Notes: generated from the letters alone by a model not told the origin. A stretch of DNA of 64,000 bases from Weissella cibaria (GCF_004521965.1 NZ_SDGK01000054.1:28511-92510); one strand, 5' to 3'; counted from the stretch's first letter, positions 48,576-57,966 are shown. Program-made: numbers and translations.

Positions 48576-48677
48576 ATGTATATACTGAGAATCATTTTAG
48601 CTTTTATCCTTGGCGGATTAGCGAACGTTGCTGGCATGGACACGCTAGTTGCTGGTCGGCATTCAGAAAAAGGTTAA
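48576..48677 (+). CDS. Mini membrane protein, 33 aa, plus strand
   Basis: MYILRIILAFILGGLANVAG, then MDTLVAGRHSEKG. One hydrophobic segment. GGAG lies twelve bases upstream (long spacing), and a strong terminator starts eight bases after the stop. It is antisense to nothing and sits between two minus-strand units. Possibly a relative of the 29-aa peptide nearby. Confidence 0.5.
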   Translation: MYILRIILAFILGGLANVAGMDTLVAGRHSEKG

Positions 48678-48684
48678 TCATCAC

Positions 48685-48727
48685 AAAAGCAGTCACTTAT
48701 GGCACAACGTCATTGGTGACTGCTTTT
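48685..48727. terminator. Terminator shared by the EPS operon end and the 33-aa gene
   Basis: AAAAGCAGTCAC (48685-48696) pairs with GTGACTGCTTTT (48716-48727). It abuts the ancestral stop of the last EPS glycosyltransferase (48730). Confidence 0.8.
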
Positions 48728-48729
48728 TA

Positions 48730-49641
48730 CTACAACTTGATCAGCGCCCAGAATAGCAATCGTTTCCGCCAAGGTAACGACCTAGCCTCTGATTCATACC
48801 GCTTGGTTACCCGTATTAATTGCGGAGCGTTTAGCCATCCGCCAGGTTGACGGCATTAGCGGCGACTATCCATCACCACTGTGTCCGCAACTTTTGCAGC
48901 ACTTAACGTAATTGGCACTTTCGGTAGCAACACTTCTAAAAAGCACTGACTATTAGCCACGATATCAAACGATAAGCGGCGTGTCGTGGACTGCGCTGTT
49001 GGCAGGTACTGATAATAGACGGCCGGTACAAATCGCACGTTGGTAGCCACTTGGCAAGCCGTAACGTTAAATAACATGTCTTCACCCATGTGCAAGGATT
49101 CATTGAACGTTAGGTTAGCGTCTCTGCTTAATTGTGTGCGATAAAATTTGTTAAACTGTTCTGGTCCCACACCCTCATAGCTCGTTACCACCGGCATGTT
49201 TAACATTACCTGCATTAATTGGAATCGGTTTGCTTCATTTAACGACATGTCATGTGCCTGACCATTTCTAACAAACAAAACCAAATCAATTTGGCTCTGC
49301 TGATTTATCAGGTGCGTCTTTATAATGTTGTTTAACACAAGGCCATCCACTTCATCATCAGCGTCAACGAATACAATGTATATTCCCTTGGCCACCGCTA
49401 TACCTTGATTTCTGGCCGATGCTGCGCCACCATGCTGTGCGACGATTAGTCGACCATCCTCAAATAATTTTAGCTGATGTCGGATTACGTCAAGACTTCT
49501 ATCAGTGGATCCATCATCAATAAAAATCACCTCCACTGCAGTGACTAACCGCAACTGTTGCATTAGGGCCGGTAACGTTTTGGCATTGTTATACACTGGC
49601 ACGATAATACTCAGTAGTGGTTGCCCTTTAAATTCACTCAT
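48730..49641 (-). pseudogene. EPS glycosyltransferase family 2, interrupted by TAA at 48856
   Basis: Start at 49641 (MSEFKGQPLLSIIVPVYNNA), overlapping the wzx stop by ATGA. GT2 motifs: VIFIDDGSTDRSLDV, GAASARNQGIAVAKG, FVDADDEVDG and HMGEDMLFN. The frame stops at TAA 48856-48858 after VMDSRR, but the same frame continues with a typical family end (APQLIRVTKRYESEARSLPW, then RKRLLFWALIKL) to 48730, where the terminator starts. So the ancestral protein was about 303 aa and lost the last 42. Partial activity is possible. Confidence 0.75.
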
Positions 49642-51177
49642 CGTAAATACTTTCTCCCAGTCATTTGACGCCACATGATTTTGCATAAATCACGGGTCTC
49701 AATTTGGCAACTGAACGCCAAGATAAAAACAACACTATAGCCAACAACACTACCCATCCCCGTAAAAATTAAACCTAGCCACCCCATTTGTGGTAGCCAC
49801 CCATGACATAAATAGTGCACACCAACCAAACCCGCTAACGCAACATGATAGGCCGTAAACTTTACTAAAGGGCATTTGGCACTTTGTTGAAAGCCGTGTT
49901 TGAAAACCAGCCACGGCTCCCACCAGAAATTAACGACTAAATTACTAATAATATTCCCCAGCAACACCGCATTGATTCCCAAATCAGTTTGCGTGATTAG
50001 CCACAAACTAGTTCCCAAATTCACACCCGCTTCAACTAAAGATTTATATCGCATGGTCCAAAATAATCCCAACGCTGCTGCAAAACTTAAATTTGCTTGT
50101 CGCAACATCGTAAATCCCAAATTAATCACGATTAAAAAGACCGTGAAATCAGCCAGAACATATGCTGGTCCAAATACTAACCGAATGAAATCCTGCATCA
50201 CAGTAAAGCAGCCCCCTGCTAAGACCGTACTAACTAACGCAATTAAACATAAGTTGCGATAGTACGCGACTTGCTGTTGCGCTACGCTTTCGGTTACGCC
50301 AATGTGGCCAAAAACGCCAACAATCGCTGCCATTACCTGGCCAACTAAACTACTTAACCCTTGGACAATTAACGCGTAATTTGTATAGGCACCCAAAACA
50401 CTTAATCCTAGATACTTAGAAATCAATAAATTATCGGTACCGTTAACGACAATAACACCAACCTTCGCTGAAATATTTCCAAGGACGTTCTCTCGTAATT
50501 TTTGTTTGATGGTTTCTGGGATGCGTTGTGATGAACGCCAAGTCAGCATTGGATACTGTTGCTTAGCCCGCCAATTAATCAACAAATTAGCAAGTAGCGT
50601 TCCCCCAATGTGGAGCATTAAGAAGGCCACATAGTTTTGCCAAACAACTAGGACAACAATTTGCACAATGTTTTGAATGAACCGGCATCCTACCTGATTG
50701 ATATTATTCACGTACGCGCGTTGATCAGCAATAAACAACGAACGGGCATATGAGAAAAAATAACTCAACGCCGTGCCAATAACATACAAGTAAAACATAA
50801 ACTGAATGTGTGGAATTGTTAGACCCGGCTTTACAAAGAACGGTAACCCAGCAGCCAATAAAAGGCCCAGTAATAAAATGGTAAATCCAATGCCGCCGTA
50901 CAAACGTCGGTAACAAGTCAGCAGCGCATCTACTAGTCCCATGTCTCGATTCGCTAATGGTCGATACAACGAAAATGTCATGGCCGCCCCGATGCCTAAT
51001 TCGGCAAAGGACAAAATATTCATTAAATTATTAAAAGGGCCCGTTTGCACCTAAATAATTAGCTGACATCGTCTGCACAAAAACGATTTGCATCGTAAAT
51101 TGCGATGCTAGTGTCACAAGCTGTGCCCCCGTGGCTACTACTGTATTTTTAACCGTTGCTGTTGCATGATTTATCAT
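49638..51177 (-). pseudogene. wzx: EPS flippase Wzx (polysaccharide/MATE-like), frameshifted near 51040
   Basis: The true start is ATG 51177 (MINHATATVKNTVVATGAQL), overlapping the wzy stop. The frame reaches SANYLGANGPF then a TAA; the rest (FNNLMNILSFAELGIGAAMT to 49638, about 468 residues, twelve helices) is one frame off. One base too many in GGGCCC (51037-51042) explains it. Intact relatives read 'YLGxNGLFxNxLxxLSLAELGIG', matching the join. Exports lipid-linked repeat units. Confidence 0.8.
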
Positions 51178-52301
51178 CGCCATTCCTCCTTCATCACATA
51201 GGTTTTATCTGGGAACATGGCGTTTTCATGAATCATTGGTGCGTACGTATTGTGATACTTAGTGCCGTAGTGGTAAGTCGCAAAGCTATAGGTTCCTACT
51301 AAAAGCCCCATTATCGCTAATAAGAGCCACTTATTCCGTTGCGTTAGTTGTCCTAATGTCTGCTCGAAAATAGCAAAAACAACTATTAGCCCATCGATCA
51401 AAATACGATCAAAATTGTAGGCCACCAAATAAAGCGGCACCATACTATAAAAAAGCAATGCCATTTGCTGGCCTAACCTAATTGACGACTGTAGTGGTTG
51501 ATTATCTGTCTGCTTGAAAATGGCTTCTAGACGCCAAAATAGCAGTAATAACACGACAGCCATCGCCACGTCTAATATGATAATCATACCTGGCTCGAAC
51601 CGAAGCGCGTACTGCAACATTTTCGGGCCGATCACCGGTAACCGTGTGGCAATTGCCTGAACGATCAAGACGTAAATATGACGTGTCACCGGCACAGCAA
51701 TTAACAAAGCACCAGCACTAATGACACCAATGAACCATAACTGTGCGTTTCGCGTTCGCAACCGTCTCATCGGCAACAACAATAAAAAGAATACTGCCGC
51801 TAATTGAATGCCGGCGGCTAGACCCACCAACATCACAAAATACATCGTATCAAACCGTTTGTCCCGCCAGAGATAAGCGATGGCAACGAAAACGACAGTG
51901 GCCATCAAATAATTTCGTAGCTGGACCCCCGATTCAAAGAACTGAATGGCGGTATAACATAACAAAACCACCCGCTTATTATCGACTTGAAAGATGTTTA
52001 ACCCCCAAGCCATACAACTCATTTCAATCGTAAAAATGACTAATTTAAACTGTTGGTAGGACAATCCCACCTTAGTTGCCATCTGCATGACCTGATTAAA
52101 AACCGGTTCAAACTTTGTTGGTACTTCTGGATGTGTATAGTACCAGTTGTAAACCCAATTGTCGGACACGGTAATTGGTACATAGGCAAATATAATTGCT
52201 AACAGAACCAAAAACACTATCGACACCCGTTGCTCACGACTTGGTGTAAGCAATAACAGGATTAATTCAATCAGGACTAAACCATAAAACACGCCGACCA
52301 T
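51174..52301 (-). CDS. wzy: EPS polymerase, EpsG/Wzy family
   Basis: 375 residues, about ten to twelve hydrophobic segments, with the EpsG-type features SDNWVYNWYYTHPEVPTKFE and CYTAIQFFESGVQLRNYLMA (Arg/Asn conserved). Joins lipid-linked repeat units outside the membrane. Intact. Starts four bases after the preceding gene's stop and overlaps wzx by ATGA. Confidence 0.87.
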   Translation of the reverse strand: MVGVFYGLVLIELILLLLTPSREQRVSIVFLVLLAIIFAYVPITVSDNWVYNWYYTHPEVPTKFEPVFNQVMQMATKVGLSYQQFKLVIFTIEMSCMAWGLNIFQVDNKRVVLLCYTAIQFFESGVQLRNYLMATVVFVAIAYLWRDKRFDTMYFVMLVGLAAGIQLAAVFFLLLLPMRRLRTRNAQLWFIGVISAGALLIAVPVTRHIYVLIVQAIATRLPVIGPKMLQYALRFEPGMIIILDVAMAVVLLLLFWRLEAIFKQTDNQPLQSSIRLGQQMALLFYSMVPLYLVAYNFDRILIDGLIVVFAIFEQTLGQLTQRNKWLLLAIMGLLVGTYSFATYHYGTKYHNTYAPMIHENAMFPDKTYVMKEEWR

Positions 52302-52304
52302 TGC

Positions 52305-53243
52305 TTACTCACCACCTTTAGCGGACCAGCACAAGACTAGCGCGCAGCCAGCTAACCAAATTAGAACGTCTTTGCACTGCCGGCGCCATTCGTCATCGAA
52401 TTGCCAACCTGTTTGCCAACGCCGTTTTGCCTGACATAGTCGGCGCAATACACCCACCTTATCCTGTAAGGACACCTGTCGATAGCGTAAAACCTGAAAC
52501 ATATGACTGAACAGTTGCTTATTAAGCAGCATGTTAATTGCCGGTACATCTTGTGGTTGCGCCACATCCGTCCGGTAATCAACTAACTTTTGCAAGACCG
52601 CCACGACATCGACATGCTTCGCAACGGTTGAACTTTGTGTAATGCTGCTATCACGCACACAATACTTAACTAATGGAGCTTCCAATACCTTCACATGACT
52701 AGCCCGTAAGAACGCAATTGCCGTAAAAGCCATATCTTCAAAAAAACGGCCTGGCGGAAATAGCAAGTCCCTCACTAATTGCCGACGCTAAATTTTATTC
52801 CAAGCACCTGTGTAAATATGCTGTAAATTATTGGTCGGTTTAAACACTTGAATAACGTTGCCCTGTCGAATTTTTTGGAAACCAAATACCACTAAATCAG
52901 TCGTACTGTCCAATGTTTGTACCATTTGATTAATAGCTTCCGGCGTCAATTGATCGTCGCCATCCAAAAAAGCCAGCCATTCACCCGTCGCCATCCGCAT
53001 ACCTGTATTCCGCACTTCACTCAGACCGCGATTAAACGTATGACGATGGAGAATAACGTTTTCGTGAGTAGCAAACCGGCGACAATGAGCCCACGTTGCA
53101 TCCGTGGAAGCATCATCGATAATGATAATCTCCAGTTCTTGTCGTCTTTGTGTCAAAACTGATTGCAACGTCGCAGCAATTTCATCCTGCACATTGTAAG
53201 CTGCGATAATTAGTGACAGTACCGGTTGCCGATTATTTCTCAT
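52305..53243 (-). pseudogene. EPS glycosyltransferase family 2, interrupted by TAG at 52788
   Basis: Start near 53243 (MRNNRQPVLSLIIAAYNVQD). Motifs IIIIDDASTDATW, LSEVRNTGMRMATGEWLAFL, DGDDQLTPEA. The frame stops after IYTGAWNKI at TAG 52788-52790; the same frame reads on with RRQLVRDLLFPPGRFFEDMA, the usual NKIYRRxLL...FPxGxxFED motif of EPS GT2 enzymes, to 52305. A single-base change from a Tyr codon would create the stop. The second half could not start by itself without losing the donor site. Confidence 0.82.
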
Positions 53244-54243
53244 AGTTACTTTTGTTTGCAAAACGTCGCTCCAAAATTTTTATAGTTGCCAAAGCAGCAG
53301 TTTCCTGTGCGAGTGTCGTAACCGTATCATTTAGCACCACCATCTTTGTTATTTTTACTCGGCTACGGAATAAACGCTTCACGGCATCAACATCCTGAAT
53401 CTCTAAATAACGACCAAATTTATATGATCGTGGCTTAACACATCCAGTCAAAATTTGATAATAGCGCATCAGCCAAACTGAAATGTCGGTTACCTGACGT
53501 TGCTTATTTGTCAACGCCATCTTCGATACCTCCCTTTCGTAAAGCGAATAACCATTCATAAAAGAAGATTTCAAAAATGGTATCGCAAGATGATGATCGT
53601 AGAAGCGTGTGAAATATGGCAATATCGATAACAAACTCGATAGCAACCCTATTCTGACGCCGTTTCTCAAGGAAAAGGCCGCAGGCCAATTAGTGAACAA
53701 CCATTCTTTTTTAGAAAATTCGCGGTTTATTAGTGTCATGTTATTAACCGCCGTATGGGCAAAATCATCTCGTGGCATTAATAAAAATTGACTCGTCATA
53801 TCAACCACCTTTTCACCATCTGCCGTAAAAAAATCGCTTGGCCAGACTGGATTTGTAAACAAAAAATCATCATTTAACAGGATAAAGTGTTCGTTTAACC
53901 CCGGAATACGCCAGCAGTGCAGTTCAATCACATTTGAATTATAAGTTGGCAAATACTCGTTTGGAATAAAGCTAGTATGATCTACGACAACCAACCGTTT
54001 ACTGTCTTTAATAAAGCTAGGCCGTTGCTGATCAGTGACAAGATAGATTTTGTTTACCCATGGCGCATACTGCGCAATTGAACGCAACAAATACTTCAAC
54101 GTACCAAAATCACGATATCGTTGGTCCGCTGCTTCGTACTCTGGTAATGACACATGTTGTGACCTGCGTTGTTGCCAAGCTAAATCACTGCCATCAACCC
54201 AGGGGATGACGATATCAATTGGCATCTTCGTTAACTGTTTCAT
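53233..54243 (-). CDS. Stealth-family sugar-phosphate transferase
   Basis: 336 residues. Stealth conserved region 1 is IDIVIPWVDGSDLAWQ, region 2 RYRDFGTLKYLLRSIAQYAP followed by WVNKIYLVTDQ, region 3 near NEHFILLNDDFLFTNPV (catalytic Asp pair) and YDHHLAIPF, then region 4 at the end. These enzymes transfer sugar-1-phosphate, giving phosphodiester-linked polysaccharides. Intact. Overlaps both neighbours, so translation is coupled. Confidence 0.9.
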   Translation of the reverse strand: MKQLTKMPIDIVIPWVDGSDLAWQQRRSQHVSLPEYEAADQRYRDFGTLKYLLRSIAQYAPWVNKIYLVTDQQRPSFIKDSKRLVVVDHTSFIPNEYLPTYNSNVIELHCWRIPGLNEHFILLNDDFLFTNPVWPSDFFTADGEKVVDMTSQFLLMPRDDFAHTAVNNMTLINREFSKKEWLFTNWPAAFSLRNGVRIGLLSSLLSILPYFTRFYDHHLAIPFLKSSFMNGYSLYEREVSKMALTNKQRQVTDISVWLMRYYQILTGCVKPRSYKFGRYLEIQDVDAVKRLFRSRVKITKMVVLNDTVTTLAQETAALATIKILERRFANKSNYEK

Positions 54244-55412
54244 TGGTTCATCCCAACCTTATCCCCCTTAAGATACCGACGGTAAATGCCGGTCATGATT
54301 GTATCAACACGTGACTCATCAAATTGCATTAAGAACTCGGTATACTCGTTTAATGCTGGCTGTAATCGTTTGTCCCGCACACGTTTAATCGCATCAGCTA
54401 ACGCCATAACATCTAGCGGGTTAATTAATTGTCCTAATTTTTCGTCAATTAAGTAATCTGCCATGCCGGTTCCCTTAGCACCAATCATGTATACCCCATC
54501 AATTAGTGCATTAAAGCCACCCATGCCAAATCCTTCTCGTAGTGATGGCATGACAATCATGTCTGCAGCGTAATGTAAATATTGTAAATTCGCCTGATAT
54601 CCCAAAAACGTTACTTGCTGCGACAAGCCAAGTTCAGTTACTAACCGTTTAGTTGTTGCTTCAGCCGCTCCGACCCCAGCAAAGAATATCTTTATCTGTG
54701 GATTTGATAATGCATGCACTGCTTGCAAGAGTGTTGCTTGATTTTTGCGAGTACTAAACTCACCAACTTGAATGATTGCAAAATCATCGCTAGTTAAGTC
54801 AAGACATGCGCGCATCCGTTTGCGAATCGATAATCGTGTCACTGGCAAAACGGCTAATGACCGCTGCACTGGCGCACCAATACTGGGCAAATACGTGACT
54901 CTTTGTACCGGTAAGAATCGGCTAACAGCCTCATCGGTGTGATTAATGACTAACAAATGTTGCGTCAGCCAAGCCAAGAACCACTCAATCGGAAAGACTA
55001 ACCAGTTTTTAAGTGGTCAACCTCGAAAGAAATGAAACCCATGCGCCGTATAAATGACTGGACATCCCGTACCCCACGATGCCAACCGCGTTAAAGCTGC
55101 CCCAATCGGCGAATGGACATGTATCAAGTCATACTGATTTTCCCCAATTAACCGACGTAATTGTGTCATCACTTGGTAGTTCACCATCAAACGCCCAAGT
55201 CCACGATCAAAATTAATTTGATGTAAGACAATTCCCATTTCCGTCAAATCCATAATCAGTTGACAATTGGTCTGGTCATCCACAGTCCCAAAGTTCTCAA
55301 AAGCAGCTGCCACATGGACTTCAGCGCCTAAGTTAGTCAAAATCGCTAAATTCCGCATATTAAATTGTTGAATCATGTTCGCCTTGGCGGCTACCATTAA
55401 TACCTTTTTCAA
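54240..55412 (-). pseudogene. EPS glycosyltransferase family 4, interrupted by TGA at 55017
   Basis: Starts at TTG 55412 (MKKVLMVAAKANMIQQFNMR) with GGGGA upstream. N-half: DLIHVHSPIGAALTRLA and YTAHGFHFFRG. Then TGA 55017-55019 (GGA to TGA would explain it), and the same frame runs on: PLKNWLVFPIEWFLAWL, QVGEFSTRKNQATLLQA, and MPSLREGFGMGGFNALIDG with the nucleotide-binding EGFGM Glu. Ancestral length about 390 aa. Both halves are needed for activity in this fold. Confidence 0.85.
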
Positions 55413-55429
55413 ACCTAATCCCCACTAAC

Positions 55430-56024
55430 CTACGCCTTATCAATATCAGACTGTTGCAGGACCTTAATTAAAGTCGCCCCAACAATACTAGCATCGTGCG
55501 TAAAACTGACTTGCTTGGCATACGTACCGTCATACTTTGCTTTTTGACAGTCTGAAACGTTATTTCTACCACTCACCTGTGCTAAACCGGTGATACCAGG
55601 CAACACCCGATCTGCGCCCAGCGCTTTACGTTTCTCAATAACTGCCATATCGGATGCTGCTAACGGTCGCGGTCCCACAAAGCTCATCTCACCACGTAAG
55701 ACGTTAAAGCACTGTGGTAGTTCATCCAATGATGTACGGCGTAAAAATTTACCGACAGTCGTCACGTAGGCATCCCGATTATGAAAATCCTGATGCGAAA
55801 CCAGTGGTGCTGACCCAACCATTGTTCGAAATTTATAAACTTCAAACGGCTGACTATGACGGCCGAATCTAGTTTGTTTAAAGATTGGATTTTCGTGTGT
55901 GACAAGCCAAATCGTACCTGCAATCAACGATCATTGGTAGACTAAAAATCACCAGTAATAAACTTGCAAAAATGCAATCTAACATGCGTTTAATCAATTT
56001 TTGATATAACCGTTGCCCAATCAT
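55430..56024 (-). pseudogene. EPS priming glycosyl-1-phosphate transferase, frameshifted near 55926
   Basis: True start ATG 56024 (MIGQRLYQKLIKRMLDCIFA, then SLLLVIFSLPMIV, one membrane helix), overlapping the wze stop. The body continues in another frame: IAGTIWLVTHENPIFKQTRF, GRHSQPFEVYKFRTM, GKFLRRTSLDELPQCFNVLR, GEMSFVGPRPL, PGITGLAQVSGRN. An extra base in GTTGATT (55924-55930) breaks it. This enzyme loads the first sugar phosphate on undecaprenyl phosphate, so its loss should stop synthesis. Confidence 0.82.
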
Positions 56025-56743
56025 TTTTTAAACGTTTCCCCATAACCATAACTTGCATAACGTTGCTTCTTTTTATCTCGGTGTATCACACCAATAATTG
56101 GTGTTTGACTGAGCTTCATAATTTCGACCGTGCGTTTAATATTTGCCTTTTTTGTTTTTCCTAAAGCAACAACCAACACAACACCATCAACCTGTTTCAT
56201 TAATATTTGGGCATCCGTCACCGCTAAAACCGGCGGTACATCAATGACCACCTTGTCATAATGCGCATTAGCCCAGGTGATTATTGTTGTCATCTTTTCC
56301 GATCCCAGTAATTCAGCCGGATTAGGTGGCACGGGACCGGCTGTCAATACATCTAACCCCGTGATTTGTGTTTTTTGCACCGCATCTATCGGCATTTTTG
56401 CTGCTGATAGCACCGTGGTTAGCCCTCTGTTTGGCAATACTTTAAATGTCGCCTGAGCAGTGGAACGTCGCAAATCAGCATCCACATATAACACCGACTG
56501 TCCTGACTGCGCCCATGTGACAGCTAAGTTACTTGCAACTGTGGTTTTACCATCCGCTATTTCCGCCGATGTTATCAGGACAGTTTTAAACTGTGGCAAA
56601 GTCGCACTAACAAATTCGATATTTGTTCGGAGTGTGCGAAATTGTTCTGATACCGGATTCTTCGGTTCGTGATACGTCACTAATTGTGCCCCAGAGTTTT
56701 GCGTCAAATTATTATCCTGACGTTGTTTGTTAAATAACCTCAT
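56021..56743 (-). CDS. wze: EPS tyrosine kinase Wze (CpsD/CapB-like)
   Basis: About 240 residues from ATG 56743 (AGG eight bases upstream). Walker A-like ITSAEIADGKTTVASNLAVT, A' VLYVDADLRRS, Walker B YDKVVIDVPPVLAVTDAQIL. C-terminal Tyr cluster QRYASYGYGETFKK is the autophosphorylation site. Works with Wzd to tune chain length. Intact. Confidence 0.92.
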   Translation of the reverse strand: MRLFNKQRQDNNLTQNSGAQLVTYHEPKNPVSEQFRTLRTNIEFVSATLPQFKTVLITSAEIADGKTTVASNLAVTWAQSGQSVLYVDADLRRSTAQATFKVLPNRGLTTVLSAAKMPIDAVQKTQITGLDVLTAGPVPPNPAELLGSEKMTTIITWANAHYDKVVIDVPPVLAVTDAQILMKQVDGVVLVVALGKTKKANIKRTVEIMKLSQTPIIGVIHRDKKKQRYASYGYGETFKK

Positions 56744-56755
56744 TATATTCACCTA

Positions 56756-57619
56756 TTAAATACGTTGTTTGATGCGTGAGACACCCTGTTCATTTAGCAT
56801 TACTCGTCGTTCTTTTAAACGACCAATGCCTGTGATCGTTCCTAAATTAGTGAGTCCCAACTCATCCGTCATAAAGGTCTCTGTTTTGATTGTTCGATCG
56901 GTTAATTCTCGAATCACCCCAATGACCAATCCCAACCCAACACCGGCCACAAAACCAACCAACACCATTAATTGCTTATTAGGTGCCACCGGTTCAGTTG
57001 GACGCGTAGCCCGCGAAACAATCGACACATTTGAGACAGCCATAATATCTAGAATTTTTGCCTGAAAAGCATCTGCAATGGCGTTCGCAATATCGCGTGC
57101 CGCCGTTGGATTTGAGGCATCAACATTAATTGAGAACACTTGTGAATTCGTCAAACTAGAAACATTCACCATTCTAACGAGCTGTTTCGCCGTCAAGTGA
57201 CTATCAACGTACTTAGAAGCGCGCCACTTATATTGCGCTGGCTGAGCCGCGGTAATTTCAACAGTTTGTCCAAACGCATCAGTCATGTGTTTAGCAGGCA
57301 GGCGTGGCACTTTCTCAACTTTAGTTGGCAACTCCAAGCGTTTGATTGCCTCATTCAAGATGATTGGACGCGTCAAGATATCCTTGTACGTCTGAATTAG
57401 CTGCACATCTGCTTGTTGATCACCTAACTGCACACCTTGCTGTCCTGAAGTCGTCTTACGATTAACTAACAGTGCCACCGTCGCCCGATATTGTGGCTGC
57501 ATGACATGCGTCGCAATCCCATAGGCAATGCCTCCAGCAGCAATCCCCAACAGCGTCATCAAAAACACGTTGCGTTTAATAATTTGCCATAATCTACCTA
57601 AATCAATGATGTTGTCCAT
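56756..57619 (-). CDS. wzd: EPS chain-length regulator Wzd (Wzz/CpsC-like)
   Basis: 287 residues, with membrane helices near both ends (VFLMTLLGIAAGGIAYGIA and LMVLVGFVAGVGLGLVIGVI) around an outer domain, the Wzz layout, with the proline-rich ATRPTEPVAPNKQ before TM2. Activates Wze. First gene after a 350-base leader; GGGGAG site. Intact. Confidence 0.9.
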   Translation of the reverse strand: MDNIIDLGRLWQIIKRNVFLMTLLGIAAGGIAYGIATHVMQPQYRATVALLVNRKTTSGQQGVQLGDQQADVQLIQTYKDILTRPIILNEAIKRLELPTKVEKVPRLPAKHMTDAFGQTVEITAAQPAQYKWRASKYVDSHLTAKQLVRMVNVSSLTNSQVFSINVDASNPTAARDIANAIADAFQAKILDIMAVSNVSIVSRATRPTEPVAPNKQLMVLVGFVAGVGLGLVIGVIRELTDRTIKTETFMTDELGLTNLGTITGIGRLKERRVMLNEQGVSRIKQRI

Positions 57620-57664
57620 AATTAAATACTCCCCAAGAATGTCATCTCAAAAATAAGTACCGCC

Positions 57665-57670
57665 AGTGTA
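57665..57670 (-). promoter_or_regulatory. Extended -10 promoter candidate for wzd
   Basis: On the minus strand TGC-TACACT (TACACT at 57665-57670), about 45 bases before wzd, downstream of the hairpin at 57713-57755. No good -35 box is seen. Confidence 0.35.
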
Positions 57671-57712
57671 GCATTTATTAAAAAGCGACATATTAACGCG
57701 ATGTAACAGCAA

Positions 57713-57755
57713 AAAACGACTGATTTTACGTTTTTCACGCTGAATCAGTCGTTTT
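57713..57755 (-). terminator. Terminator/attenuator in the EPS leader
   Basis: AAAACGACTGATT (57713-57725) pairs perfectly with AATCAGTCGTTTT (57743-57755); TTTTTT follows on the minus strand. It stands between the palindromes and wzd. Confidence 0.8.
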
Positions 57756-57894
57756 AGCTGACATAATCCTGTATTGAAGACCAGTATTTTGCCTATCGAT
57801 TTGTTTTATGCAAACGGTCATAGTATATTTCAGTCCCGTATCTTAGTGCCATCATTCTTGTTGCATGTAACCCCGTTAACTATTACTGAATTTT

Positions 57895-57934
57895 CGTTTT
57901 GTCACAAAACGTTAATGTGTTTTGTGCGACAAAA
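57895..57934. promoter_or_regulatory. Tandem operator-like palindromes upstream of the EPS operon
   Basis: CGTTTTGTCACAAAACG (57895-57911, perfect) and TTTTGTGCGACAAAA (57920-57934), centres 24 bases apart. Both share TTTTGT-N-ACAAAA arms. The remaining 57620-57966 spacer holds only hairpins and promoter-like motifs, no gene. Confidence 0.5.
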
Positions 57935-57935
57935 A

Positions 57936-57966
57936 AGACTGATCATCATGTTGATGACCAGTCTTT
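57936..57966 (-). terminator. Terminator directly after wzb
   Basis: GACTG-A-TCATCA pairs with TGATGA-C-CAGTC around a TGT loop; flanking A-run and T-run extend it. It separates wzb transcription from wzd. Confidence 0.85.

Noticed and set aside
48730..56024. Stop-codon reassignment as explanation of three in-frame stops
   Set aside because: All three stop types occur, all other genes use them as stops, and frameshifts occur in the same locus.
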